Below are positions 33,367 through 46,757 of a stretch of DNA of 64,000 nt, piece by piece. This DNA is from Alligator mississippiensis (taxonomy: Eukaryota > Chordata > Crocodylia > Alligatoridae). The stretch lies in assembly GCF_030867095.1 (NCBI RefSeq), contig NC_081833.1:69157895-69221894 (forward strand). The letters run 5' to 3'. Below the pieces are notes generated by a model that was given only the letters and a program-made list of their open reading frames with translations, had not been told where the DNA came from and searched no databases. Numbering within the stretch: position 1 is the stretch's first letter; every line of letters starts with the position of its first letter. The translations under genes were made by a program, and so were the position numbers.

Positions 33367-34847
33367 CCAGAAAGAATCAGGCTGAAGTGATATCAATTCA
33401 GCGGGAATCCAATGTTTAAATGAGTCTGTGCTCACAAAAAAACAATTGTCTTACAAGGGCAATTGAAAATCAAAGTGAATGAGTATTTATAGCAACTGAG
33501 CTGTTTAAAACAACAAACTGAAACTGCAGCAGCAACCACTTCACAAAGTCATATTCTTGAAGAAGGGGAAAAAAAAAGATCAAAGATTTGCAGGCAGCCA
33601 GTTCTGCATACAAGTGGCTTTATCAGCTCTTGGCTGTGTTAAAGAGAGTCAGGCATCCTGAAAGAGAAAATATTTAATGAGGTGATGAATAACACTTTCT
33701 TGGCCTTAATTATAAGGATAGGACTAAGCAACAATAATTGTGGGATAAATTATCGTCAAGAGATATTTCCAAACAAAAAAAAAAAAGCATGTCATTATCA
33801 AACAATTATTTTAAGGCTCATTTACATATAAAAAAGAATAAATGGAATAGTCCTCCCCCCGCTTCTATTTGTGGGGGTGGTGGAAATTTTCAGGGTGGTG
33901 CATGGGAATTAGAACGCGCTACACCCAATATTGCTAATGACAGACTAATTCTCCATAGATCACCCTGGGAATTATGTATTTTCATCCACAGGCAAAATCT
34001 GACCCAACAAAAACTCGCATATCTGTGATAGGCCCCCAGTGATTTTGATTAGTTTCATAATGGGGACATAAGGCCTAACTTCCCTGCCTAATTAACATTA
34101 GAAATAAATGGGAGAGAAAGTATATTTAAATTTCCTCTATAGGCTTCTCTATAGGTTAACGCAGAGGCCAGGGAGCCCTGAGAAGATGAGTCTGTAAAGA
34201 GTTCACAAGAACATGCAAAGCTAGTCTTGAACCAAAGCATGTCTCAATAGCACATAACTGTATATCACCAGAGCAGACAGAATACGACTGTAGTGATTAC
34301 TCTCAATGCAGAAGACATTTATCTCACCATGACTTCATGCTTGCACATCTTCAGCAGGCAGTGGAAGACAATAGTAGTTCTGGCTGTGCAAGAAACACAG
34401 GATTGGAGCTTCCACTTGACTAATGCAACCAATGGTGGAATGAAACATGTTGGAAATACTACTGGAGATGAATAAAACAGCCAGATTAGATTTTCAAAAA
34501 GGCTCGGCTCTTGACAAGGCCCCTTTTAGGTGCTAATAAATAACCAGAGTCTCCCCAGAGCCTACCTGCTTACAAGAGCAATAAGTAGACGTCAGCTGAC
34601 AAGCATTTTTTTTAAAATCTGGCCATTTATTTTGCTGTCAAATTGGGCAAATTCGAGCCTCAATTTTCCCTGAGTGACTACGATTGCAAAAGGCCAACCT
34701 AGAACACACTTAAAAGGCCTGATTTTCAGACAAGAAGTGCTTAACTCTTCCGGAAAATTTGGTTCATTAAAGAAATATTTTAGGTTACATCTCTCAAATC
34801 TAATACAATTCACATGGCCACTTGAGAAAATACAACCTCTTCCATAT
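33367..34847. other. Gene-free interval
   Basis: Short ORFs only. A-runs near 33775-33786 and a small C-run near 33853 are the only compositional features. Confidence 0.5.
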
Positions 34848-34865
34848 CACACACATATGTGTGTG
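34848..34865. repeat. Perfect 18-bp palindrome
   Basis: CACACACATATGTGTGTG equals its own reverse complement. It is a palindromic CA/TG dinucleotide repeat with a central CATATG. Confidence 0.95.
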
Positions 34866-37857
34866 CGCATTTATGTATGTGAAAGAAATGAAATACATAC
34901 ACGCAGGCCTCAAAACCATGTATATGGGAACTTCCTGAGAAAATGAAATAGAAATGTGTGTCCCTCCCCAGGAGAAATACATTTGGCACCTAACTGGACT
35001 GGTTCTTGGTTGTGCTTAATCTTTCTCAGAAGGATTAGTTCCATGAACAAGACTTCCAGAATTACCTGACAGTGCTAGGAATTCTAGTGCTGGCACATTA
35101 TGATATATGGATATTCACCATAACATCTTGCTCTTTATTAGTAAGAGAAATTTGGGTGTCAAAGCTGATTTTATCTTTTGCCCCTTCCAATCCCTGGAGG
35201 CGATTTTAAAAGCCTATTATTTTCCACTAATAAATTTGGGATTACCTATACTCGATGACACACATTTGATGAGGGTTAGCACAGCCAAAACTCATCAGTG
35301 GTGCTGCTCATGTCTAAACAAGACATAGATGCAGCAGTGGCTCTGTTTCATAGATGTTGGATCACACACTGTAGCTGGAAAATAGGCAGAAGACAGTCAA
35401 TGTGTATGATTCTTGACTCATTAGGAATATAAAATGCAAATAAATTACCTCTGATGTCACAATCCCAATTTGCAGCAAATGTGTATCAATGAAAAAGATG
35501 CTGGACAGCAAAGAATCAGATCCAGACACTACACATAAACATGTACAATCCCCAAAGCATTGAAAACACAAAGCCCTCGGGTCTTGATCAAAAATTCAAT
35601 AAATCTGTTTTTTAAAAACTCCCACTTAGTCCATGGGGTTTACATCAGCCCTTAGATTATGGGTGCTTAAAAGCAGAATTAGTTTAAAGTGACAAAACCA
35701 GATTAAAATTTGTTCCATTCCACTACTTTCCTCACTTTGTGAAGTGCCCCGCCAATGAGGCAGTTAGCACACAGGCTGTTTCACTTCTCCCTTTATCGTG
35801 CTACTTAAAATTATAGCCTTGGCTCTCAAGATACAGAAAAAGGCACAGATCCTATTTCAAAAGCTCCCTCTAGCTTTTCCCAACTGTTTGTTACCAAAAT
35901 TGTTCCTGATGATCTGCTAGAAAAAAAACACAGCTTTGAGTCAAAGGTGGTCTCATCAGCTCTAGAGAAACACAAGCAGATATTGTATAACCAATTCCAA
36001 GCAGGTTTTTAATTTGTAAAAGCCACAGTTAAGACAACGATAAAAGCCCACCCCCTTCTTTTGATTCCAGATCAGAGAGAGGGTTTTTTAAATATGAACA
36101 TGACATAACCCTTAGATGTCCCAGAAAACCACACTTACCACTGAATGAACCAGCTTCGTTCTCTAAGCCTTACACACACACATACGCGGGGAACTAGGAC
36201 TGAAGTTTCATGGGTGTCAGGTTTTATTTTAATTGTGGGTGTATTTGAAACACAGTGAACATGGGTCAAAATCCCAGTGGTTCGATGCCAGCATGGCAGC
36301 CATGCCACATGGATATGGGGAGCCCTAAGCGACAGTTTGGGGATTACAAGGTCAGCAGTAACATGGTGTAGCTCTAGTGGCTTTGCTGGAACCTCTCTGT
36401 TTCAACACGAGCATAACAGCTTGGTTCATCAAGTGCAAAATGATAAAGGACAATCATGCTGCACATGAAGTGCTTGGACTCATGGCATAGATACTCCTCT
36501 CTCTCTTACGCCAGTGATTAATCAAAAGGCCCTGGTTGCTGCTTAGATGAACAGAAGATATTAGTGTCAAGAGAGGAAGAAAGGACAGAAGGAAGCGATT
36601 AATGTTACATACAGAGGGCCTTGTCTTTGGAAGCTGGGCTCTACATGTGGCCCATATGCATGCCTGCTTGTATATGCAGAGGCCAATCAGGAATGTGTGC
36701 GCACTTCCTTTTTTCCTTATAGAGGACTCGAGCACGAGTGGGAAAATTAATGTTTGATTGCCTATGCAAAAGTGCACACAGCCGTGGTTTGTGGGAATCA
36801 TCCAAAACATTTCCCTGACCCTTTAGGCCTGATCAGTTCCCTCTACAATGAAAACTGCATGGAGCAGAAAGCGCTGCTCCAAATTCTTCTCCAGAGCTGT
36901 AAAACATATATCCCGCCAACAGCATTTGTGCATATTTGCCAAGAGACCAGAAATTAAGGGATGCTGAGCTTTCATCAGGATATTTGTTCCAAATGGGAGA
37001 AACATGTGATTGCATTTTCCATTGAAAAAACAATTTTGACATACTGCTGTTAACTAGCTCTCATATTCTTCTAGGCAATGAATAAATAGAAGTCTCTAGA
37101 AGTAAAATGCATCAGACAACTTTCGTCCCTATAACCTGAGCTACGTATAGCAAACAAGCCAATGAAGTTAATGGGAAAACTCTTATTGAGTCCAGTGGAG
37201 TAAGATCAGGCATGGCTGGAAAAGAAATTAAAAGGCTGGATTTTCTATAGAATGAGCCGTGTGACTCCCTCCTTTTCCATTACCCTCCTTACTGACTCCC
37301 AATTAATTTATGGCTCTTGTGAATTACACAGATGATACAATATAACCTCATCTTATTTCTCAGTTATTCTCAGGAAACCATGATTTCACAATATTAATCC
37401 AAACCACTACATATGTTATGTAATAAAACAGAAGTTTATAATGAGTTTAAAAATTGGGACTTTGATGGGAGAGTTAATATTGTCACAAGGACCACTATAG
37501 AAAGATTTATTACATTATCAGAGTGCCCTCAGACTAAAAGATTAAATACGAGAAGTAAAGTCTTTAATAAACTGAAGCAAATGCACAGACGATATCAAAG
37601 TGATTTGGCCATAAATTAGATCTATCATTTTTGCTTTGCAGGGGCTGCTGTGGGAATGAATTTCTTCTGCATGAGAATGGGTGCAAAGGAAAAGACAACC
37701 AGGCCACAAAAGCATGGGAATATTCCATAAGGAGCATAAAAAAGTGGTAAGGGTGCCCAATTTTGGATGCAATGTTAGTTTCACAGGAAACCAGAAGCCC
37801 TACTGTTACAGCCAAGTGGTGCTGGCAAGTACATGAGCAAGTACATGTGCACGTGCG
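34866..37857. other. Gene-free interval
   Basis: Only short ORFs; the longest, minus strand 36454-36810 (118 codons), has no recognisable domain. AAGTTAATGGGA near 37164 belongs to the scattered repeat motif described in findings. Confidence 0.5.
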
Positions 37858-37879
37858 CACACACACACACACACACACA
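37858..37879. repeat. (CA)n microsatellite
   Basis: About eleven CA units. They create spurious poly Cys-Val frames on the minus strand. Confidence 0.95.
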
Positions 37880-40800
37880 GTTTACCTCGTTTGAGTGAAA
37901 CCACTGAGAATCTTCATTCTTTTCCACGGTCATTGGCATTGTGCTGTACACCAATGTGTGTGCACGTGCATCATATGCATGAACAAAAACAGAGGCCAAT
38001 GGCAGGGGATCAGCGACTGGCACAATAAGTTGACCATCTGTAACATGCAAAGCGCTGAAAACAGACAGCATGGGGTCCAACAATCCTAAGTGCTCAATAA
38101 GCTACTGGTGCTGTTTCCCCATAACTTTGTTAGCTATCTCAGTTCGGAAATTAACTCAGCTACCCATGTTCAGCCTTGCTGATTTCAATGGGACTACTTA
38201 CAGAGTAAATTCGTATCCAAGAGAAGTGTGGGTGATTGAGCCTCAGGCTTGATACTATCATGTACAGCTTCTGAAAGATTCTGAAATACCCTTCAATTTC
38301 CTTCTAAGTCACTCAGAATCGAGAGTTCCCAGTACCTTGGGAAACTGGGTTGCATCCATTTTGATGTTACACTAGTACTACTAGCAGTGATAGTAGCAGT
38401 AGTACTTTTATTATTGCATTGACAACTGATTCATTGACATAGAAAATTGACAAAAGCTCTGACAAGTATAAAAAAAAAGTAATAGAAAAAAAATCCCTCC
38501 TGTAAGTTCAGCAGAACTATGACTGTGACTGTGATTAGCATGGAAATGCAAGAAGACAAGTCATCATAAGATACAAATTGGCATAGACCCATTGAAGCCA
38601 ATAGAACCACATCAGTTCATGCCAGCTCAGGGTCTGACCCATTATAAATGCAAATGTAACACAAATTTTAAAAAGCAACATAGATCCAACAAATGCATCT
38701 TGATTCAAAATGACTAGCACTTATAGTTAATACACCTACAGTCAACTATGCATTGGTCTGTTAATGCATTTTGCTCTAGGAACATTTGTTGCATGTACAC
38801 ATTTTCATTTTCCCTGAGATTTCAAAATAGTTGGCATTGTTAACTTAGAATATTGCAAGTTAATTGTTGGCTAGAAAAGACAAATTACGAGCAGGGGAAC
38901 TGTTCTGGGAGGATTTAGTGTATTTGAATAATTTAGACCCCTGGCGTTAATGTGACAGGATTGTTTTTCTCTTGCAGTAGCCTGCTGCTACAAGAATTAA
39001 AACTGTCGGGGCGCGCAACAGCCTGGGCTAGGCCTTAGTAATGAGCTTTATCAGTCAATAAATGATTTTATGCAGCAAATTAAACTGTAAATTTGAGTGA
39101 GGTGGTAAATATTTAGAGAATAAAGATATCCAGCTAATGAGGAGGTCTGGGTGGGGAAAAATGGAACGCAAATGTCAATCCTTTAAATCTTCAGCATAGT
39201 ACGGTTTTGCAAAAAGTTTACTGCCACTGTCTTCTATTTTATTTTTTTACCTTTGTAAACAACAAGGGAACACTATTTCCATTGTAGTTACAGATGCTCG
39301 GGAGGAAGGGGGAGGTGGGGTTTTTGGGTTGCTGGTTTTTGTGCTCGACACAATTCCACATATCCACGTGACTCTAGAGATTAAACAACAACAGCCATAA
39401 GAGGTGAAAGCATCACATTTGACTGGCTTGTGTGAGCCATCGGGCATAGCACAGGCCTTGGGTGCTACTCCCAACTCTAGCTGCTGCCTCAGAGAACCTA
39501 ACCAGTCTCATTTAAATGCTGTAGGATCTGGTTGTATTGTCCCTTGTAGCATGATACAAGAGTTGTGCTCAGCCAAGGCCCTCATGCCAGGCCCTCTTTA
39601 GAACAGGAGGATGCTCTGGCAGGCTGACCTGTTCCACTCTAGCTTTTCCCCATTGGCCCAGCAGAGCCTACACCTAGTTCATAACCTACCTCTATGTATA
39701 CACATGCAGAAAGGAATTCTAAAAAACTTCACAGAGAACAAGGTATCGAGCCTTAAAAGGCACATCTGGGCTCTTGTGGCTGAATGCGACCTGAACCAAC
39801 AAGTTACACTTGTTCACACCTCCAGTAAAGCAGAGCCCAGGTGATTAGCACTATGTTTCTTCAAAAGCAGGTGAGCAAACAGCCTATCAAAAAGACATTT
39901 TTCACCCAAGATGTGTTTTTGACAGCCAGTGATTGGCCTGATGGCCATCATTTTTTTTTTTTTTTTTTAGGTAAGGTCTAGGAAACTCTCTTGGCAGGGG
40001 CATTTATTAGCAATATTAAGATTTTCTGTGGAAATGTCTATTGGGGTCAGAAAGTCATTCTTTGTTGAGAAAATGTTTCTATGAAATAATGGCAATCATC
40101 CCTTTAAAGAATTGATGGCACTCTTCCCAAAGCTAGGTGTGTTAACCCCAACGTCCTCATCAGTTTCCAGCAGCAGTAACATTTTTCCTGCAATCTCAGC
40201 TGGATGCATTATTCTTTTACGTTTTCTGACAAATCAAGTGTGCTCAAAACCCCAGAGTCCAGGAGGACAATGGTTTTATTTATGCCCTTTGCAGGGACAC
40301 AGCCAGATGGTGCAAGGTCAGAGGCTGCTGTCTACCACGACAAGCCCATGTCTACTGTAGGCCGACTTCTAAACTAAATGAACCAGCTCAAGGACCACCA
40401 CAAAGCAGTGAAGAATCAAGACCACAAACTCAATTAATTCACCCAATTTATGTAAGTCTCACGTAAGATCCAGTTCTCAGTGAGAGCTCACATAGAAATC
40501 CTCAGCTGTCTCCAAGTCAGGTCTCTCTGATATGGGGAAATACTCAAAAGGCTCCTCCATTATACTCAATTCAAGGTCAGCACTGAAACTTCAGAAGCCT
40601 GCTGCTATATTTAGTATAGCAAAAATTGAAAAGTTTTCCAGTAGAGTAGCCAACTAATCTGCTTCACTAAGAACACAACATCTAAAACTGAAAGGAAATC
40701 AAGCCCTAGAATATTCTTGTAAAACTTGGTCGGACCCCCGCACTGAACTCCAAACAATATGCTATTAAGTGTCGTAAATCCAAACAGTACCCATGAGATG

Positions 40801-43800
40801 TGTGTGGAATATCAGAATGCATGGGCACAGCCTTCGTGGCTATTTTAAACTTGAATCTACCCAACTGAAAGCATACAAACTTCTGATATTAACTAGCTCT
40901 TGAAAGAATATACTAATGCAGTTGTTTTTAACATGGAATGAAGCTTCATGTTTCACCTTCTTCATGCCTCACCTTGATTAGATTGCCTCAGTTTAATTGC
41001 CAAATTCTGTTAAAAGACTTTTCAGTACAGATGTAATTTCATGCAGGTGTTACCTGGTATAATGAGGCCAGATGTTTCCACTGGAATAATCCTGGCTCAT
41101 TTGAAATATGTGTGTGCTGCAATAGCCTGATTTCTACATCCATTAGTTCTAACTGAAAAAAAATGGTTAACAGTTACAAGCAAGGTTAAATTTGGGGTTG
41201 AGGGCCCACAGCACCTGTTTTCTCTTCTTCCTTTGCCACTGACTTCCTTTCCTATGTTCAAGTATTACTTTGTTGTGGGTTTGAGCGCCTCTCGTTTCAG
41301 TGTCTTCTTTGATTAGTTCACCTGGTTGGCCAAACATGCCAAGATCATGGGTATATGGTGTGTACATGCACAGATAATGGATGGAATAGGAAAGAGTGTT
41401 TTTATCTAGGCATGGCTTCTGCTTTAAAAGCATGTCACTACTTGCCTTATAAGATCCATATATCATCTTGCACTATATTGGACTGGAAGACAGCACCCAG
41501 CTTGCTGTTGAATGGTGCCAGGTCTTTTGGTGGGAGGGGAATATCAGTTTCCAACCTGCAAACACTCTTGTTTTGCAAAAGCATGAGAAATGAGTAAAAA
41601 TGCTTTTACATCTTCACAAAATCACAGAGCCATCATTTTCACTATTAGCAAATATCTTTGCACAGTTAGAAATACTTTATATCATAGGGTGCCTTTTAAA
41701 GGGGAGAGTATTTACATGGATAGCCAAGGGAACTACATGTCAGGATCAGTCGTGCCATCACTCATTCCTTGTGTTCATGTAATTTCAAGTCCAATTTTAT
41801 TATTATAATCAATACATGCTGTAAGCAATATTAAGTGTCTTCTACTATTATAAAAAAAAAAATAGGGAAGCCACACTTTCATAAATGAAAAGCATAATGT
41901 GGATAAATTACTTACAGTTAGTCCTTCAGCAGTTGTCTTAGCCACACTGCCTTTTCACCTGTAGTATCCCACTTATTAGCAACATAGCTTTTGCTTTACT
42001 TCCCTTGTTAATTCTGGAGTAACTCAACTCAAGTCAAAGGTGATACGTGGTGTACAGGTTGAGGGAAGGAACACGCAGTGTAAGGTAGGAGAGAAGAGAG
42101 TTGGGCTCACAGAGCAATTCATTTAACTCAGCGTTTTTCTCAACCCTCAAAACCTTTTGTTGCTCTTCCATTTTTGACCCAATTTGCCAATACATCATGG
42201 AGCCAGAGGACTTCTGGCAATTCATCTGGCAGTGACCACATGTGATGGGAAAAATGTTTAATCCAAAGGGTAGACATGGTGGGACTTGCTCAACAAATTA
42301 CTGGCAGTTTTGAGCTCACCGCGATGTTCACATTTCATTCCACACCCAGTCTCCACCAGCAGGATAAGCAAATTGCTTTGTCAGTTCAAAGACCAGCCAA
42401 AGTGAGAACCTTTTTGCATTTCTCCCCTATTGTTCTGTCAAGTGCGATGCCTCACGGATGACATAAAACAAACCCAGAGACTCAAATTCAAGGGGCCGCA
42501 AAGCTCTCAACAAGGAAAAGCAAAGGACTTGTGGGGCATGAACAGAAAGTTCACAAACAGCAGAAAACAAATAGTGGCACAAAAGGGCTTGCCAAGCAGA
42601 TAGCTCCACATTTATTCTTTGTCTTATGGCTGACTGTTTTTTAATTAAAAAAAACAGCATGGGAGATAAAAATAATCTTAAACCACTTTGACCCCCATCC
42701 TTGGCATTCTTATGCTTAAACTTTAATCCCTACTGGGAATACTCAAGGTGCTTAGGGTAAGCACCTGCCTAAGAGTTGGCACAGGGAGGGCTTCCAATTG
42801 CAGAAATAACCATTACTTTTTAATTAACGGCCTCCAAACAGACTCCCTCAAAACCAGTTGTTTTGTGATCGAATTCATTTGTGTTGGGCTTTGTTTTTGT
42901 TTGTGGAGGGAAGGAAAGGTATGGGTAAAACAAAGTATTTGTAAAATAACTAACACCAACTGCACTACTGTCTGCCCTCATTATTTCAATTCAGGCACTG
43001 ACAGTACAAGACTTAATATTACAATAAAGCAAAACTGGTGTCAGCAAAAAAAATAAAGTTTCGATGACACACTGATATGGAACACTATGATACACTGGTA
43101 AAAACTATGTGAAAACCAGAAACACATAAGACTGCAATTTAATCTTTTTATTTGAAATATAAATATTGTTACTATCAAGCTTGACAGTATAGAAAATGTG
43201 TGCCCTGCAGCCTTCTGACAAAACAAAATTTATATTTAAAACTTCCTGAAATAATGCCTTTCATATGTGGGGTTTTGTCACATTGCAGTGGCTCTGAGCC
43301 TACCTTATGGTCCTGCACCTTTAATTATTTTATGCCTAGAAGACACATTTTAAATAGAAGAGGCGGGTTACAAGAGTTTTGACAGCTGGGGATGATTAAA
43401 ATACTGACAACATGCACTATATAAAATTCCCTGAGGTTTTAGCTGGGTACTCATAGGAAAGTCAGAGATTAGAATCCAAAAAAAAAGTATTTTTACCCAC
43501 CAGCACGAAATGTTCAGACCACTGGACTGTATTTCCCCCCCTCCTATTCCATATAAACTTTCTTTAAAAAAATATCTCAAGGCCACATACTTGAAAATTG
43601 GTCAACAAATTTGATTTACTAATCTGTTCCCATTTACCAAATATGCAGGCAGGTTTCATGGCCAGCTGTTCTATATCATTTCTTGAATGGAAGGGAGGGA
43701 AGTTGTATTTTAAATGTATTTAATGGTTTTTCCCTTACAAGGGTGTTGTTGATTGTGTTGATATTCTGGCTTCCAGACCAATGTGTTTGCATTTCATTTG

Positions 43801-43952
43801 GGGCAAAATATTGTTGTTTCTATACTGGAAAAAATTTGGCTTCTGGACTACAAGTCAGTAAGTGTGTAAGTACATTCCTTCCCTAAAGTAGGAAAATGTA
43901 CCCATTGACTTCATCTGCTTAAGGTTAAGGGCATACTTAAGTGCTTTAGTGA
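37880..43952. other. Gene-free AT-rich interval
   Basis: A 9-bp hairpin, AGTACTACT / AGTAGTACT, lies at 38374-38406 around AGT-rich sequence. T-runs occur near 39951-39969. The 38940-39130 stretch is a candidate conserved region (see findings). No transposon ends, exons or RNA genes recognised; ORFs reach at most about 100 codons. Confidence 0.45.
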
Positions 43953-44062
43953 ACTGGCAAGGATTTTTGTGGGTAATATCTTTTACTGGACCAATTGCCT
44001 GGTTAAGATAAAGTCAGCCTTCAGAATCAAGCGTGTTAAAACTCATCCTGAACACATAGGTG
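43953..44062 (-). mobile_element. Decayed copy of the AATAAAAGATAT repeat, minus strand
   Basis: The plus strand reads GGTAATATCTTTTACTGGACCAATTG. This is the reverse complement of the TTGGTCCARTAAAAGATATTACC block found in turtle and crocodilian repeats, and it parallels 19786-19815. On the minus strand GCTTGATTCTGAAGGC precedes it at about the position where the related copy has GAAAGCTTG, but the core is no longer recognisable. Confidence 0.5.
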
Positions 44063-46359
44063 GTAATATAAAGGGAAGGGGTAAGTTGTAATGGTAAGAA
44101 CTGTAGTTCAGTACTTATAGTACATAGGGATTTGTGTAAATCTTTGGATTTAAATAAATGCTCGGGAACAAATTTGTATGATACCATAGTCTTGTCTTAA
44201 AATTATGACAAATTGCAGTGCCCATATATCAGCACAGTTAATGCTTTATTGTTTGTTAGTATCATTATATGAGTTCAACTGCCTAGAACTGAGATAGGCA
44301 CCTCCCCAAACGATATAAGGCAAAATTTCCAACCTGTGGAAACCAATTCCAGACTCCCATTGACATCACTGGAACCAGGAGATTTCACCAGTAGTTTCTG
44401 CTCCCCCTCCCCCGCCCCACACACACACCCTCCCACCCCCCCAAAAACAGTCTGACATTGCACTCAATGCAAAAATGAGGTTCACACAAAGGGAAAAGAC
44501 AAGCAGAGCAACCATGTGGTCAAGTGGATTCTCAGTAGGGTTTGCAGCTGTTTGAAATATTCCTGCCCTTCAATTTTCTAAACGTTTTTGGCAGAAGAAT
44601 GAAGTGAGTTGACCCATGACCCCTTATGATGTGCAGCATCTTTCTAAAGTAAACCTGCAAGAATACCCAGGGACAAGTGCCGAGAAAAGAAACAAAGGCA
44701 AGAATGCTTTCATTGGAGGAGTAGCGAAAGAGTCCCATGAAAGTAAATCAGGTGAGAGAAGTGAACATGAATTGCAATGTAGGCACTGGACTATTCACCT
44801 AAACCATTGCAAGCTTTGCCATGTAGTTCTGATAAACCTTGGCTGCAGTCAATGGACTTAAACCCATTTATGCTAGCTGATAGACTTGCCCAAACTGCAA
44901 AAGAAAACATTTGCCAAGCTGCCTCTCCAAGGTGGAATATGTTAAACTTACAGAAAATATCATTCTGCTTTTAAAAGATATATCCAACATAGCACATTTG
45001 ATCCACTTGGATATAAAAATGCATTCAATTCTGACTTCCATTTATAATACTGGGGCCCCAGTAAGATATTCTTGGTGGTATTATGGAAGACATATGCTTT
45101 TTCATTAAGTCAAATGATTCCTAAATCTACACCCTGTAGACTTCTTTCTTAGAAGGGAAGAAAGTAGTCTTTGCCCTACAAAGTATTTATGAGACATATA
45201 TCTAAACTTATCCCAATGATTATTTCAAACAGTAAATGCCCCATGAGATGAATAGGGAATCTGAAATTGTCTAATTCATTTAAACTTAATGAACAGCCAT
45301 CTAATTTAGAGTATGGTGGCTGTCGAGTAGATTTAATAATATTGATATTAACAACAGGTGGAAAGGACAGGAACTTTTTCAAATGGTACACTGCTAGTTA
45401 CTGAAGCAGGAACAAGAGCCAAAAAGAGTTGAAAAATTTGATCAGGGAAGTACAAGGACATAGTAGGAATTTATCAAGTGCCCCTAATATTTTTGGCTGG
45501 GATACAAAATACTTCTTTTCATTTTCAATATTTATAAATACCATATTGGATCCATTTTACTATTAGGGGATAGAGATTTTCTCTTCTGAAAATACACCCA
45601 TCATCTAGATGGGTGTGGGGGGGGATAACCCACAGGAGAAGTAGTATTTGATAAAAAATACCATTTTACCCACAAAAGAAAACATTATTATACATCTGTT
45701 TGAAAGATTGTTTTCATAAACAGGTGCTTTCTTCTGTGTTTCGAAGATCTCAAATTGCAACAGACTGGCAACGTAGAATAGAGCCTTTTTAAAAGGCAAT
45801 TTATCTGATAGATGGCAAAATATGAGCTATGAGCAGACTATTGCAGCAATCACTGTGATTTAAAGGGATAAAATGAGCAATCTGCAGATTCCCTTTTTGG
45901 AAATGTACTCAGGAGAGTGGCTAACTTTCTGCCTGTGATCACTTATGCTTGAACAATTTTGATACCAATGCAGTAAGTGCCTGGCTTCATGGTTCATTTG
46001 GTAGTGCTCTTATCACTGGACCAGTGGACTTCTAGACAGAAGCAAGAAAGTGTGAAAGTCTAAACCGCTTTGCTACCGGTGTATTTATCTGATTGACACA
46101 TCTCCAAATGCATGTTCTTTGGGCTTTTTGCTCTGCAGAACTCTAAACTGGTGTACTTTTGGAGTTCATGAACATTAAATTGTATGTAGCATTCAAAGCC
46201 TCAGTTTCAAACCTCTATAAATAATACAGGTCTGAAATATAGGTCTAAAAAGACAGTTCACTCGCATCTGAACACTGTATAAGTACCGAAGAAGCTGGGT
46301 CCACCTTTGCTGACAAAAAAGTTTTTTGCCACATGATGACATGCATTATCACACTCTCA
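44063..46359. other. Gene-free interval
   Basis: CA- and C-rich stretch near 44401-44446. No element ends or exons recognised. Confidence 0.5.
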
Positions 46360-46652
46360 GTGTGTCTACATCTTCATTAGTTACAGCCCCTCCGTGCTTG
46401 TGTACAGGCACCCTCTAATGTGAGGTGCTAAATGGGTATTAGGCTGCCTAATGCATAGTAGCAAAAGCTCACACTTCTTTTTAGTGATGCTTAATGCATA
46501 GTAGCCTAATGTTTGTATGCATTTGCATGCATTTGTATGCATTTGTATGCATGTTGTAATGCATTCGCATATTAACATGGTTTTTGATGTGACACTCTAA
46601 TACGCAGTAAAATAGGCTACTGATCATTAAAGCACATGTGTAGATGTGCCCT
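46360..46652. mobile_element. MITE-like element (GCACRTCTACACATG ends)
   Basis: The left edge GTGTGTCTACATCTTCATTAG and the reverse complement of the right edge, GGGCACATCTACACATGTGC, form a terminal inverted repeat of the same type as 18647-18915. Inside, TAATGCATAGTAGC is repeated at about 46449-46462 and 46492-46505, followed by four 10-bp units at 46511-46550. It is non-coding and about 290 bp. Confidence 0.65.
46511..46550. repeat. Four 10-bp tandem units (ATTTGTATGC)
   Basis: Units at 46511, 46521, 46531 and 46541 differ by single bases. The second unit gives ATTTGCAT, the complement of the octamer ATGCAAAT. The array is inside the MITE-like element. Confidence 0.9.
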
Positions 46653-46757
46653 ATTTAAAAAAAAGTGAAGATCGGACCACTTCAGTTTTACTATGAGGTA
46701 ACACTTAGGTCAAGCAAAGGGCCAGTAGTATAGTGCTAACCTTACCTAGTTATCTTG

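Noticed and set aside
37564..38083. Minus-strand ORFs of about 100 codons with Cys-Val runs
   Set aside because: They are carried by the (CA)n repeat at 37858-37879; no domain on either side.
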